From Panonychus citri (Eukaryota > Arthropoda > Arachnida > Trombidiformes > Tetranychidae), in assembly GCF_014898815.1 (NCBI RefSeq), contig NW_026515445.1:186001-250000 (forward strand): 64,000 nt of DNA. Direction: 5' to 3'. The notes beneath the pieces are model-generated. The model worked only from the letters and a program-made list of their open reading frames with translations. It made no database searches and was not told the DNA's origin. The first letter of the stretch is position 1, and each line of letters starts with the position of its first letter. The translations under genes and the position numbers were made by a program. Shown here piece after piece: positions 9,860 through 20,450 of this stretch.

Positions 9860-11221
9860 TTACGATAAAATTTTAATTATGATCCATATGATGACAATTA
9901 TTATAAAAATTACTATGAGAATTAAACAGATCAACTTGAAAATACGACGACGCGAGCAAGTGTCTTTATCAAAATGAGTTTCCATGATATCGTCCGATAA
10001 TTGTATCTCAAAAACACCTCCTTGTATAGTAATATTAGGTTGTACAATAATATCAGCTCGTTTTGGAAGCTCTTTGCTTATAGATGTTGACAATTTAAGT
10101 TTATTGTCGTTCTTGATTTTATCAATGAAACGTTTAGCATGGCTCAGTTTAGAGACTTTCAATGCGACAAAATCTCTGTTCGACCTGAATGAATGTGAGA
10201 AAATAGATTTCTTAGCAAGTTTCCTGAACAAGTGAAGACGACGTTGGAAGTTTGTATAATTATTAGGAAACCCAGTAATGATTAAGTAAGCAGATTTCTG
10301 CGCTTTGAAAGGTAACGATAAGGTCGAGGTGACTGAGAAGCTTCGAGGCAATGAAAATGAATTCGGAATTAAAACTCGAAGTAAGCTCCATGTTTCAGTG
10401 CGAATTGTACTAACATTGTACTTCTTAAATTCATTAATGATATGACTGGGAGGGTATTGAACATATTTTACATCCAAAGGGTGATTGTGATAAGATTTAT
10501 TCATTTTGGCATTAGCGACCAGTTTAGCTGATTCCTTGCTCGAGAAGCCAATCCAAATGCACTTTGTGTCGTTTTCATCGAGGTAGATACAATCCTTAAT
10601 TGCTCCTTGATGTTCAAACATTGACTTTAAATCACTTTCAATTGTTGATACATAATTAACCTCGGGTGATAGGGTTACTTTGATTACGGCAAAGTCACAA
10701 GATTCAGTTACTAATCGTAAGTGTCCATCATTAAGCAAGTAAAGCTCATCAGCAATTACATCAAGAAAATCGTTATTGTGATTTTCACAATGGATTAAGT
10801 AAATTTTAGCTCCATACTTAATTTTACAACGAATTAAAGTTTTAACAAAATCTGAATCACCACTAATCAAGATGATGTTACACCCATCTCCATAAGATTT
10901 AATAAATTGCCTGATAGATTGAACCAAACAATAATCAGCAGCGTTAGGGGCATTTTCTACTGCTCTAATAGTAACTCCTGAAGATTTAATTTGATCCTCA
11001 ATGGTTTCGGTCACTCTACCACGTACATATGTACAGATAAATTCCCTCTCTTTTAATCCTTTCGGCCGAATCAATTTGTCTCTAATCAATTTGATAAACT
11101 GATCAGCTGATTGACCACTTTGGACACTCACATTTTCAATGTCCCAATAAACACCACAATTAATGTTGATACTTGATGAAACATTGATTACAGTTGATTC
11201 AAATAGGATGAGACTTGTCAT
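9860..11221 (-). CDS. NYN-domain (PIN-like) RNase, type 1, C-terminal membrane anchor
   Basis: Single exon, 453 aa. It starts MTSLILFESTVIN and lacks the RS-repeat of the 4702 paralog. NYN domain at about 22-170 with VYWDIENV (D28), NAADYCLV (D96) and ISGDSDF (D122, D124). RRM-like region 175-262 (CIWIGFSSKESA) and a second at 308-385 (AYLIITGFPNN). The C-terminus is RRRIFKLIC followed by a hydrophobic Ile-rich helix (about 428-450), giving a tail anchor with a basic flank instead of the Cys cluster. The Pro/Thr linker is shorter than in the 4702 copy. About 190 bases around 10580-10770 are almost identical to the other type 1 copies while the NYN part is more divergent. Confidence 0.85.
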   Translation of the reverse strand: MTSLILFESTVINVSSSININCGVYWDIENVSVQSGQSADQFIKLIRDKLIRPKGLKEREFICTYVRGRVTETIEDQIKSSGVTIRAVENAPNAADYCLVQSIRQFIKSYGDGCNIILISGDSDFVKTLIRCKIKYGAKIYLIHCENHNNDFLDVIADELYLLNDGHLRLVTESCDFAVIKVTLSPEVNYVSTIESDLKSMFEHQGAIKDCIYLDENDTKCIWIGFSSKESAKLVANAKMNKSYHNHPLDVKYVQYPPSHIINEFKKYNVSTIRTETWSLLRVLIPNSFSLPRSFSVTSTLSLPFKAQKSAYLIITGFPNNYTNFQRRLHLFRKLAKKSIFSHSFRSNRDFVALKVSKLSHAKRFIDKIKNDNKLKLSTSISKELPKRADIIVQPNITIQGGVFEIQLSDDIMETHFDKDTCSRRRIFKLICLILIVIFIIIVIIWIIIKILS

Positions 11222-11930
11222 AGTAAATTTGTATAATTTATTTATTCACGCTATTCTAATTATAATTAATGGAAATTTCGTTCATTTAGTGAATTCAATT
11301 CTCATTTGATTGTGAATCTTGGAAAAAACAACCAATGCGATAACTATCAGATTATTTTAGCAAGTTGGTTACGCCAAAGTAGGTGTTTACTTAGGTACCC
11401 ATTGATGATTCAGTGCAATTCCATTTCGATTCTTTAATTGGAAATATTGTTAAAAAGATTTTAATTATTTTCTTATACTTTGACAGAAACAATTAACCAT
11501 TTCCCATAAAGTTACCAATGATATTTGACCGAATGCAAATTAGTGATTGTCTTTTATGTAGCTGTTAAAGTCACGAAGCTACTCTTTTTCTCAAGACTTT
11601 ATCTGGAATACCCTGTACAATGAGACTTATCAAGACAAATATTGAGTATCGATTATCTAATCAACCACTGGTTGATTGATTTACCAGAAGATAATTTGAG
11701 CAACCCAATTATCAGCTAATAACAACTGATTATAAACAATAATATCATTTATACTGATACATTTATTATTGCATTAACTGTTGCAGATAAACAAATATTG
11801 AGAGAAATATTGATGTAGAAATTTTATCATTTGAAAATTCAGTTCAATTAATTTGTTATTGCTTCAGTCAATAAGCAACTCCGATAGAAATTTTTTCTCG
11901 ATTATATAATAATCATAATCTTCGTGGCTC
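11222..11930. other. Spacer between type 1 and type 2 NYN genes
   Basis: Contains one copy of the spacer module (about 11350-11515). No gene seen. Confidence 0.5.
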
Positions 11931-13151
11931 CTAATATTTTGTTCTTATCGCATTTGATAAGATTTGGATAATTTCTGCGAAAAAACTTTCATCTAATTGA
12001 ATTGGAATCTTTTCCGGGATAGAAAATAATGTGGCTTTAAATTTAATCTCAGGGTGAATGTTTGATCGATTGAATGTCTCAATGATTTTTATCATTTCGT
12101 CGTCATCGTCGATTATATCGAAAGCAACTGAATCGTTATTTTGCCACATTATTCTAACTGATATACCCAAATATTTTTTGAAACAATTCTCGATCCCCGA
12201 TCTTTCAAAACGATAACGAATACCAGAGACCAATACACAAGGCTTCATATTATCACATTTAAATGAAAATATTGGAATCTTTTCGACTCTCCATCCTTTT
12301 ATATCACGTTCATGATCAATCGCCGACCGAATAATGTTCATCTTTCTGTTTCGAACTGATTTTTCCGCATCAAGTTCTGATAGTCTTTTAATTACATCTT
12401 CAGGTGGATTTTTATCATACTCAATCACGATCTTACCATTAAAAAGCTTAAGATTATTTTTGGTCTTCACGACTAATCGAGCCATCTCTTCACACTCAAA
12501 GTTAATCCAGTAGCAATTTCTATCACAATCAAAGTAAATCGCTTCTCTTGATCCTCCGACGTAACCAAAAGTTTCACCCAAAGTAGCTCTAACCATATTC
12601 TCATCTAAGTTATCAGGTATTCCGGTGATCTTAACAGCGACTACGTTCACACGATCAGTTATCGATACCAATCCATTTGGTGTAATCCTGTAAGTTTCAT
12701 CAGCAATCGCGTCAAGTAAACAGGAAAATGAATCTTCCCTATGAACAGTATAAACTGTTATTTTATGTTCATCTTTATGTTTAACTAATCGTTTGATGAA
12801 ATCGCCATCACCAGTAATTATCACGATGACACTTTTATCTTTGTAAATTGAAACGAACTCATCAATAAACTCAATCAATTTAAGATCCGCTGCATCACCA
12901 CCTTTTTCAACACGTTCAATATCAATTGAGTTATCGACCAGAACGAAATTTTTTTCATCACCAATTGTACCTTTAGCAAAAACACAAGTAAACTTCACTT
13001 CACTCAACTGTTTAAAGTTAATTAAATCACGTCGAATGGAATCTATGAGTCTTTGTACTCCTTTTGGACCTTTAGCGTCGATATTTTCAATATCCCAGAA
13101 AATGGCAGTTGGTTTTTCGGCAAAAGGTTTTACCAATAAATCACTTTCCAT
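11931..13151 (-). CDS. NYN-domain (PIN-like) RNase, type 2, soluble
   Basis: Single exon, 406 aa, close paralog of the 7570 gene. NYN domain with IFWDIENI (D20), DAADLKLI (D89) and ITGDGDF (D115, D117). RRM-like region starts at about 173 (VVAVKITGIPDN) and includes NCYWINFECEEMARL; a second starts near MKPCVLVSGI (about 305). No membrane helix. The N-terminal NYN halves of the two type 2 paralogs differ by several small insertions and deletions, whereas the first RRM-like region is nearly identical, so the family seems to diversify mainly in its nuclease half and C-terminus. Confidence 0.85.
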   Translation of the reverse strand: MESDLLVKPFAEKPTAIFWDIENIDAKGPKGVQRLIDSIRRDLINFKQLSEVKFTCVFAKGTIGDEKNFVLVDNSIDIERVEKGGDAADLKLIEFIDEFVSIYKDKSVIVIITGDGDFIKRLVKHKDEHKITVYTVHREDSFSCLLDAIADETYRITPNGLVSITDRVNVVAVKITGIPDNLDENMVRATLGETFGYVGGSREAIYFDCDRNCYWINFECEEMARLVVKTKNNLKLFNGKIVIEYDKNPPEDVIKRLSELDAEKSVRNRKMNIIRSAIDHERDIKGWRVEKIPIFSFKCDNMKPCVLVSGIRYRFERSGIENCFKKYLGISVRIMWQNNDSVAFDIIDDDDEMIKIIETFNRSNIHPEIKFKATLFSIPEKIPIQLDESFFAEIIQILSNAIRTKY

Positions 13152-13471
13152 GGTGATATTAGAAATAAATTACTTGTAAAAAACAATTGAAATGTAATCA
13201 ACTCATACACAGCAATAATCTTTGAGACAGTTATCAATAACTTACTGATAGTTGCTCACTAATTCAATGATGAGTATTATCATGATTTACGGAAACTTTC
13301 ATAAATCCAATTATCACATTATCTCTACTGTAGTCACAACCTTTCGTTGGATATCGGTAAAGTTTTTCTTAGTCAATTAAAACTTCAAAAACCAAATTCT
13401 ATGCAAATCTTTATGTCGATTAATTAATAACGTTTATCATTAGTTTAATTGTTTGTTTTTAAGGTTAAATT
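13152..13471. other. Short spacer
   Basis: AT-rich, nothing recognised. It lies between the type 2 start and the stop of the split type 1 gene. Confidence 0.45.
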
Positions 13472-15349
13472 TTAAAAAATCTTAATCAAAAGTCTTATGA
13501 TGAAAATAATTAGGAGAATGAAGCAAATTAACTTGAAATAATGACAACAGTGGCAATTATCATGATCTAAATGAGTCGCAACAGGCTCAACGGTCGGTCT
13601 CCTGAAATAATACGTTGGCTCGGTGACAATTGTGTCTCGTGATTTTGGTGCTGATTTCACTGGTCGTTGAGGTGGTTTTCTTGTCACAGTTGTTGCAGTT
13701 GTTATAGTTGTTTGTTTCGGTAGTTCTTTGCTAATAGTCACCGACAATTTAAGTCCATTGTGATTAGAGTTGTTGATTTTATCGGTGAAATGCTTCGCCT
13801 GGTAAGCGTGATGAACTTCTAATGAGACATAATCTCCAGCCGACGAAAATGATCTGTATGATTTACCAAGTATTGCACTCAAGTGATGACGACGTTGTAA
13901 TTGAGAGTAGCTATTAGGGAACCCGGTGACAATTAAGTAAGCGATTGATTTTGATTTAAAAGGTAATGATAAGGTCGAGATGATTGAGGAGCTTCGAGCC
14001 AATGAAAATGAATTCGGGGTTAGAATTCGAAGTATATTAAATGTCTCCTCTCGAACTGTACTAACATTATATTTCTGCAGTTTATTAATAATAAAACTCG
14101 GAGGATATTGAACATATCTAACATCCAAAGGGTGATTGTGATAAGGTTGATTCGATTTGTCATGAGCAACGTTTTTAGCTAATTCTTTGCTGGGAAATCC
14201 AATCCAAACGCCGATTCCAGGGCACTTAGGGTCATTTTCATCCAGATAGATACAATCCTTAATTGCTCCTTGATGTTCAAACATTGACTTTAAATCACTT
14301 TCAATTGTTGACACATAATTAACTTCGGGTGATAAGGTTACTTTGATTACGGCAAAGTCACAAGATCCAGTTACTAATCGTAAGTGTCCATCGTTGATTA
14401 AGTAAAGCTCATCAGCAATTACATCAAGTAAATCACTTCGTTGATTCTTACAATGAATTAGATAAATTTTGATTTTATAATGGATCTGGAATCGGACCAG
14501 AGTTTTAACAAAATCTGTATCACCACTAATCAAGATGATGTTACAACCAAATCCATGAAGTTTAACAAATCGTCTGATGTATTGAATTAACCTTAAATCA
14601 GCAGCATTTGGATGATCATTAACATAATCAATTGTAACTCCCAAAGATTTAATTTGACCCTCAATGGTTTCGGTCACTCTACCACGTACATAAGCACAGA
14701 TAAATTCAATCTCTTTTAATCCTTTCGGCCGAATCACTTTGTCTCTAATCAAGGACCGTGGTAAAAGACAAAAAGACGAAAAGAAGCAAAAAAAGGCAAA
14801 AAAGAGCAAAAAAGGGCCAAAATTCTCCACAATCAAGTAGAATTGAAGTGAAAGGGCCTCAGGACATTTTATTCTGAATTTTTGACGAAATATTGACAAT
14901 AATAACACTTAAACAAAACAATAATCACCAAAATCTCAAAATAATTCAATTTTTCTGATTTTTGATGCGCGAAGTTTGAACGTCAATTTATGAATACTTT
15001 TTTATTCAATTTCAACTAAAAATCTAATTTTTTATCGATAATTTGACCACATATACTGACCTGAGTTCATCTTTAAATCGTAAAAATTAAATATAAGTAA
15101 AAAGAATTGAATTTAAAAAGTGTTTTTGTCTTTTAGCTCTTTTTTGCTTCTTTTTGCCTTTTTGCCTTTTTTTGCCTTTTACTACGGTCCTCTAATCAAT
15201 TTGATAAACTGATCAGCTGATTGACCACATTGGACACTCACATTTTCAATATCCCAATAAACACCACAATTAATGTTGATACTTGATGAAATGTTGATTA
15301 AAGTTGATTGTTGATCGAGTGGAGATCTAAATCCCGATGATCTTGTCAT
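13472..15349 (-). pseudogene. Type 1 NYN gene split by a DNA element; may still splice
   Basis: The type 1 start (MTRSSGFRSP) is at 15349-15347, followed by the NYN start VYWDIENV and FIKLIR. The frame then meets the 438-bp element at 14753-15190 and resumes at DKVIRPKG, running to a stop at 13472 with NAADLRLI, ISGDTDF, both RRM-like regions, a His/Cys cluster and a hydrophobic C-terminal helix. Read through, the element gives an in-frame TAG. However, a GT at 15185-15184 inside the element and an AG at 14746-14745 would define a 440-base intron. Its removal leaves exons of 164 and 1,273 bases, an uninterrupted 478-codon frame gaining only Gly-Pro. So the gene is either a pseudogene or has turned the insertion into an intron. 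A frame starting inside the element (14908) is unlikely to be the real start. Confidence 0.8.
14753..15190. mobile_element. Non-autonomous TIR element (MITE), Mutator-like target site
   Basis: A 438-bp insertion with imperfect terminal inverted repeats (GGACCGTGGTAAAAGACAAA at left; GGACCGTAGTAAAAGGCAAA read from right), continuing as purine-rich AAAAAGGC-type subrepeats for about 65 bases. It is flanked by a 9-bp direct repeat, TCTAATCAA (14744-14752 and 15191-15199). The uninterrupted paralogs at 4702 and 9860 show the single-copy target site. Nine-base duplications are typical of Mutator-like elements. No coding capacity. Confidence 0.9.
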
Positions 15350-15523
15350 GGTTGTTAAACTTAATTAAAACTAATTGAACGATCACAAAATTTAACTTTT
15401 AATTAGTTTTCGGACAAAAATAAGTTAACTGTCATTTGAGTCAATCAATCAAATTCAAATGTTTTTAAAAAGTGTTATTTTTAAGGCGGTCAATTTAAAT
15501 ATCTTACTTTTTGTTATTATTAG

Positions 15524-15718
15524 GGCGGTTAAACATGGCCGCGTTTCAATGGATTGTGGTCACTTCGGAAACTTAATTTCCATTGCAAACGAATCAGCTC
15601 ACTTACTAGAAAATGAAGTTTGAACAAAATCCAATATGGCGGTCAATTTTGAGACCAAAAAAGTCAATTATTACCCTTTTTCTTAATGGAAATTTACCAT
15701 GGAAACCATCTTGGATCA
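15524..15718. repeat. Short copy of a dispersed repeat (inverse copy at 22792-23268)
   Basis: Begins GGGCGGTTAAACATGGCCGC and ends near CCATCTTGGATCAT. About 170 bases match, in reverse orientation, the larger copy at 22792-23268 (shared landmarks: GCAAACGAATCAGCTCACTT and CAAAATCCAATATGG). It interrupts sequence that is continuous in the spacer at 6340. Probably an internally deleted non-autonomous transposon. Confidence 0.6.
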
Positions 15719-15978
15719 TCTTCCATTAATCAAGACTTTGAAATGGCTACTTGAGGTAATGTTAACATGTAATTATATTACTGAGGCTGCAGAATATGAT
15801 TGATACATTAACCATTAAATATCTTGTTGTGGTTATCCCAAGATGGGTGTTTGCAAACCACAATTACAGTGCGATACCGGCAACTCTGATTCTTTAATTA
15901 AAATGATTGTTGAAAGGAGTTTAATTGTTTTCTAATCGTTGGTTAGAAACACTTGACAATTCCCTATAGCGTCGCCCA

Positions 15979-16045
15979 TTGATCTACTTTTAGATTGCAT
16001 TAAAAGTAAATCAATTGGGTCTCATTATTTTACCCATGAATTGGC
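15979..16045. repeat. Palindrome remnant with inverted centre
   Basis: The right arm matches the right arm of the 6628-6716 palindrome, but the inner ~46 bases are the reverse complement of the corresponding bases there, with one mismatch. The left arm is largely lost. Confidence 0.75.
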
Positions 16046-16853
16046 ATTTAGTTAGAAATTGGTATTGTTCATTTCATGAAGAACAAGTTTTGCTGAGTAA
16101 ATGTTTTTTCAATCATCAATAGAATTGAATTTACCAAATCCAAGTGAAAAGTCAAAAGCGATAATTTTGTGCCGCCAAATTTATCTATCGCAAACTTTTA
16201 TTAACTTTGAGTTGAATGTTATTGTAATCATAATCAGTTGATTTTATGAAGTTTCTCTTCGAAATTTAGAGAATTTTAATTTAGGCAATGTTAACATTAA
16301 ACGGTTAATTTTTAGTCGAGAGAAAATTCTGGGAAGAACAATCAATTCGATAACTACCAGATTATCTCATTGAGTTGATTATGATTGCAGAGGTTTTAGT
16401 TATGCAAAAGTAGGTATTTACCTAGATACCAATTGATAATTCAGTGCAATTTCACTGCGATCCTTTAATTAGCAAGATTGTTAAAAGGGGTTCAACTCTT
16501 TTCTAATTATTGAATAGAAACAATTAACCATTGTCCATAAAGCTACCAACTCTTTGATATAACAATGATAGTTACTCACTTGAGTTCGTCGTTTCCGTCT
16601 TCACTTCATTCATCTATTTATAAATGAAGTTTTGGTTTATCTCGAACCTTAATAGTATGTACTTTCTTGAGTGGGATTTGTTGAATGAACTGAAATTTAC
16701 TTTCAAGCTGAATGCAAAATTTTAAAGAAAAAAAGCAAATTTCAGATGATCAAAATAATTTTACTAACCATTTGGTGGAATTATCGTTAATGTAATTACA
16801 TAACTGAACAATCCAATTGTTAACAGATATTAATCAGGAAAAGATATTTCATT

Positions 16854-18071
16854 TTAATTTTGTGGTTTAAATTTGATGAGAAAAACTTCAAATAGAAATA
16901 AGATAATTGCAAGAATACAAAGTGATAGGTAAAGATACATTAGATCAGTGAAATTAGAAAAAGTGATTGGACTGTATGACCCTTCAGGTTGAGCACCTAA
17001 TTCCTCATAACGCCAACACATTGGAAAGAGAATTCTCTCTCTTCTTGCAGCGTCTTGAGTTTCGAACATTTTTTCAAAACCAACGGTCCAAAGCTTTTGT
17101 TCAAAACCAGAATAAGAAGCTCTGATAATCTTTCGTTTCTTGTTACCATCGATATTTTTATGGAAAAATAATGCAGCTAATCTTTCAAAATATCGACCCG
17201 AACCAACATGATATAAAAAATTACTTTTTTGATTTTTCGGGAGATTATAAGTAATAATAAAATGCAGTTTACAATAAAATCTCAACAGATTCACAACGTT
17301 AACGTCTTTTTGAAAGGACGAAACAATTGACTTATTGAACGTTTCATAGGTATATTCATCGAGTGCTTGAAAGCTTATGGGATATAGTGGGGCTTTTAAG
17401 CCAACAGATTCGTTTACAAAGCGATAACAACTCTCTTTGTGTGCTGAACAATTAATGTCTTTTCGAGAAGTTAAATCAGACCACGTATTCAATGGTGCTG
17501 GACGTGAAGCTATCGAATACTGTGTAGTAAACGATGCAGAAAATAAATGTAATATGTAATGAACTGAGAAAGAGAAGGTTAGAAATATGAATAAGCCAAA
17601 TTTACCTTTGATGTTTGCCAAAAGAAACTTTATGATCGAAGGTCGATAAATGGTAGACTCATCACTTCCGATATCTGATCGAGCAAAATATATTATCAAA
17701 GCGAACACCGTTAAAAGGGTGGTGAAGATGCAAACGGAATAATCGACTATCTCAAGTGAAGATAATATTCCTTTGTTAATTACATCAGTTGACGAGTTTG
17801 GGTATATATTCCAAAAGATACAACTGACTCCTCCAACTATTGGCCCGACGGATACATTGACTTCTGTGCCATCCAGAAAAGATAAAGATCCATCCGGAAA
17901 AATCATATCCACTTTACCTGATTTGAGGAGCGAAATATCATCGTGCTCATCATCTGAGTTAACAAATAGCTTGGGAATATTATCTATATGTAGTATATTT
18001 TTGACGATAAATTCCTGAAGGTTGGGCGAAAACGTTGATAGAACTTTCAAAATACTTTGAGAATTATTCAT
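16854..18071 (-). CDS. Divergent ionotropic receptor (IR/iGluR-like channel subunit)
   Basis: Single exon, 405 aa. N-terminal part (1-100) resembles the end of a ligand-binding S1 lobe (LLKSGKVDMIFPDG). A helix follows at about 105-130, then a short loop, and a helix at 157-178 running into FSASFTTQYSIASRPAPLNT, which aligns with the M3 SYTANLAAFLT region and following Pro-x-x-x-x-x-DL of glutamate-receptor channels. An S2-like segment with paired Cys (208, 215) follows, and a last helix at 377-400 (LMYLYLSLCILAIILFLFEV), typical of the final IR helix. There is no signal peptide and no N-terminal domain, and the pore loop is short, so ion conduction is uncertain. Paralogs: 33894 (intact), 28590 (frameshifted), plus fragments. 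Likely chemosensory or orphan; family call from motif alignment by eye. Confidence 0.65.
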   Translation of the reverse strand: MNNSQSILKVLSTFSPNLQEFIVKNILHIDNIPKLFVNSDDEHDDISLLKSGKVDMIFPDGSLSFLDGTEVNVSVGPIVGGVSCIFWNIYPNSSTDVINKGILSSLEIVDYSVCIFTTLLTVFALIIYFARSDIGSDESTIYRPSIIKFLLANIKGKFGLFIFLTFSFSVHYILHLFSASFTTQYSIASRPAPLNTWSDLTSRKDINCSAHKESCYRFVNESVGLKAPLYPISFQALDEYTYETFNKSIVSSFQKDVNVVNLLRFYCKLHFIITYNLPKNQKSNFLYHVGSGRYFERLAALFFHKNIDGNKKRKIIRASYSGFEQKLWTVGFEKMFETQDAARRERILFPMCWRYEELGAQPEGSYSPITFSNFTDLMYLYLSLCILAIILFLFEVFLIKFKPQN

Positions 18072-18619
18072 TACGTATCACAATAAGAAAAAATCAACTA
18101 AAATTTCATATCAAGAATTTTAACTAAGTACGTCGAGTATAAAAAAACAACCGATTTTAAGTTTATCATCTAAATCGATATTCCGAATCGACCAGCTATT
18201 AATCTTTATGACTTTTTGGTGCCAATATAATAATATAACCATCAAATCTTGACGCTTCCTTTATATTAATAGAAAATGAAACAAAGTTATTAAATTAAGA
18301 GTTTAGTAAAAAGATTCAATATGAAAATGACATCAAGAATAGATTAGAATAGTAAAGCCAATAGACACAAAACACGAAATGACTTTTTCTTCAATAACCA
18401 TTATTATCCACTAAGAATAATCAAATTATTTAATTTTTTTGATAGAATATTAGTTGGAATTGGTTGTGAAAAATTGATCGACTTGGAACTATCGATCTCC
18501 AATCGAGCTTAAATTTCTCATAGACATTGAAAATTCAAAGATAATAAGTCCAGATAATTGGTAGGGTATTGAACATTTTATACGCGTGTAGTGCATAATC
18601 GTGTACTAAATAAAATTTT
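18072..18619. other. IR 5' flank module
   Basis: About 450 bases upstream of this IR-like gene recur upstream of the other two (29807-30250 and 35115-35600), for example the landmark ATTATCCACTAAGAATAATC. It should contain the IR promoter. No gene seen. Confidence 0.6.
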
Positions 18620-18797
18620 AAGGGGAAATTGAAATGGTCGGCTTTTCGTACTTGAGGTCAGTTTATACATCGTACATTAGAATATAAAAATTTTCATGTT
18701 AATTGTTCAATGTTAATTGTCGTGTTAAGAAAAGATGGAAAGTGAAACCGTTTAGCAGTTGATTGTTTTGATGTTTTTCGAGTAAATTGATTAGTGA

Positions 18798-20152
18798 TCA
18801 ACTTTGAGCACAACCTTCATTATTTGAACTCGAACCGGCAACTCGACTTGAGTTCATTGAGCTTCGCGGAAAATCGTCATCTGAGTCCGTCGAATTGGCG
18901 ACTTTTTGTTTATCCATAATTAAAGTTCCGTGTAACGTTTTGATTAGTTTTTGTTTACTTACAGTGTTTCCCGATTGAAGAAACCAAACTTTCAAATGAA
19001 GAAACCAAAATGATTTTTATTGATATTTAATTGTGATTAATTAATTAATTTCGATTCAAAATTGAATTTAAATCAAATCTACAATCACAATTAATGTGAA
19101 ACTCAATTTTTAGACCGATTTTCGACAAAAATTAATTAATGAAAAATGAAGGTCCAAAATCTCAACCAATTGGTATACGAGTAAAAGCATTGGGGTTTCT
19201 TCAAATGAAAAAAAGGTTTACTCATTTGAAAGTTTGGTTTCTTCAATCGGGAAACACTGTAATTTTGCGCAAACAATTAAATTGATTACTTCAGGCGGAG
19301 GTTTCTCGATACTTGTACTGATCTCAAATGGAAAGAAATTGTAAATGTAAAGTCCTTCAAGATTAAGCGCGAATCTGGCATCGGAAATCTCATCAAATAA
19401 AGACCAAATTTTACCGTTTGAAATGATCGCATATGAACATCGATAATAAGCTAGATCATTTCGAACTACTGATACCTTGGGCGGAAAATTAATGGAACAA
19501 GTTATTTTAGGAAGATTTTACTTTAATTCCAGGAAAAAGCGCTCAGAACTTTGAGCACAGGCCAAACTCGAACTTGAACTCAAGTTGCAGTTGAAGATCC
19601 ATTCGAGTCTTGACTCGGCGCTAAAGCTGAATAAACAGCGCTTATATGATTCGACCAAAGTATTTATACGAAACAGATTCGGTGAACTTAATCGAACCAT
19701 CATCTCCATAGATCTCATCAAGTGAATCTCGTTTCATGAGAAACACGATCAACAATTTCCTTGATTCTCTCACTTAAACGATCATTATAACGAATAAGAT
19801 GTATTTAGTTCTCCGATTTATTTTAACCGTTCTCAATGTATTCGCAAGACTATCGAGCCAATAAGATTATCGTAGATCCATAAGGTTGACTATTGAAACT
19901 TTCGATTCGCTGTCGCATCAGTGAGTCCAAATTCACCTCTGGTCCAACATCTTGGAATCGAGCACCTTGTGATATGAGTTGATCAATATTCCTCTTTGAT
20001 AGATTATAAGAACCGATAACATGAAAATCTTTGATACAAAGATCATATTTATCGATTATATTTGATCGTATTCAGTGAAAACAGAATCAGCTGATGATCC
20101 CTCGGAACGAAAACATTTTGAATATCCCAAAGAGACCACAAGGATTGGACAT
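18798..20152 (-). pseudogene. Broken copy of the NYN-like gene at 51821
   Basis: The start codon lies at 20152-20150 (MSNPCGLF). A one-base loss in the T-run of the next codons (TTTTGG in the intact gene, TTTGG here) shifts the frame before the first active-site Asp. A 298-bp element splits the 3' part. The end of the gene, with TLHGTLIMDKQKV and NNEGCAQS, is still readable at 18798-18960. The frames at 19518-19721 and 18798-18995 are pieces of this copy. Confidence 0.88.
18962..19259. mobile_element. Tc1/mariner-type MITE, 298 bp
   Basis: Perfect 38-bp terminal inverted repeats starting CAGTGTTTCCCGATTGAAGA, flanked by duplicated TA (18960-18961 and 19260-19261). The homologous gene at 51821 shows the empty site with a single TA. 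TA duplication and CAGT termini are typical of Tc1/mariner elements. No coding capacity, AT-rich interior. Confidence 0.92.
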
Positions 20153-20450
20153 AATTAACGACCAGAATAAGACACAATCAAAGGCAAACAATTAACTACC
20201 TGATGAGAAAATACTAACAGTAAATTACCCAAGCAGCTCTGGTGTTAGTTTATTCAATGGAAGAGGGAAAATTAAACAATTAATCATCTTCTCAAAGCCA
20301 ATCAATTAACACCGAAAAAAAAAATTTCTCGATCTTCAATCAATTATCTTAATTTTCTGTTCGTATCATTATGAAATCTAATTTTCCATTTCATTCACAA
20401 TAAAATCTCAATTTACAAACGCAAGTTAGTCATCAGGTTGTACTATAATT

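Larger units (their letters stand above)
15350..16853. other. Spacer with repeated modules
   Basis: Holds a short dispersed repeat (15524-15718), two spacer-module copies (about 15830-15960 and 16370-16555) and the inverted-centre palindrome remnant (15979-16045). No gene seen. Confidence 0.5.
18620..20450 (-). repeat. Inverted segmental copy of 51529-53074
   Basis: The whole stretch matches the reverse complement of 51529-53074, including 5' flank, gene and 3' flank. The left end is at the GGGAAATTGAAATGGTC landmark and the right end at ATAGTACAACCTGATGA. The size difference is mainly the 298-bp element at 18962-19259 plus small deletions. The donor is the readable NYN gene at 51821. Confidence 0.85.

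Noticed and set aside
14745..14908. Start of the split NYN gene inside the transposable element
   Set aside because: The N-terminal residues come from the element; the true start with the DIEN motif lies beyond it at 15349.
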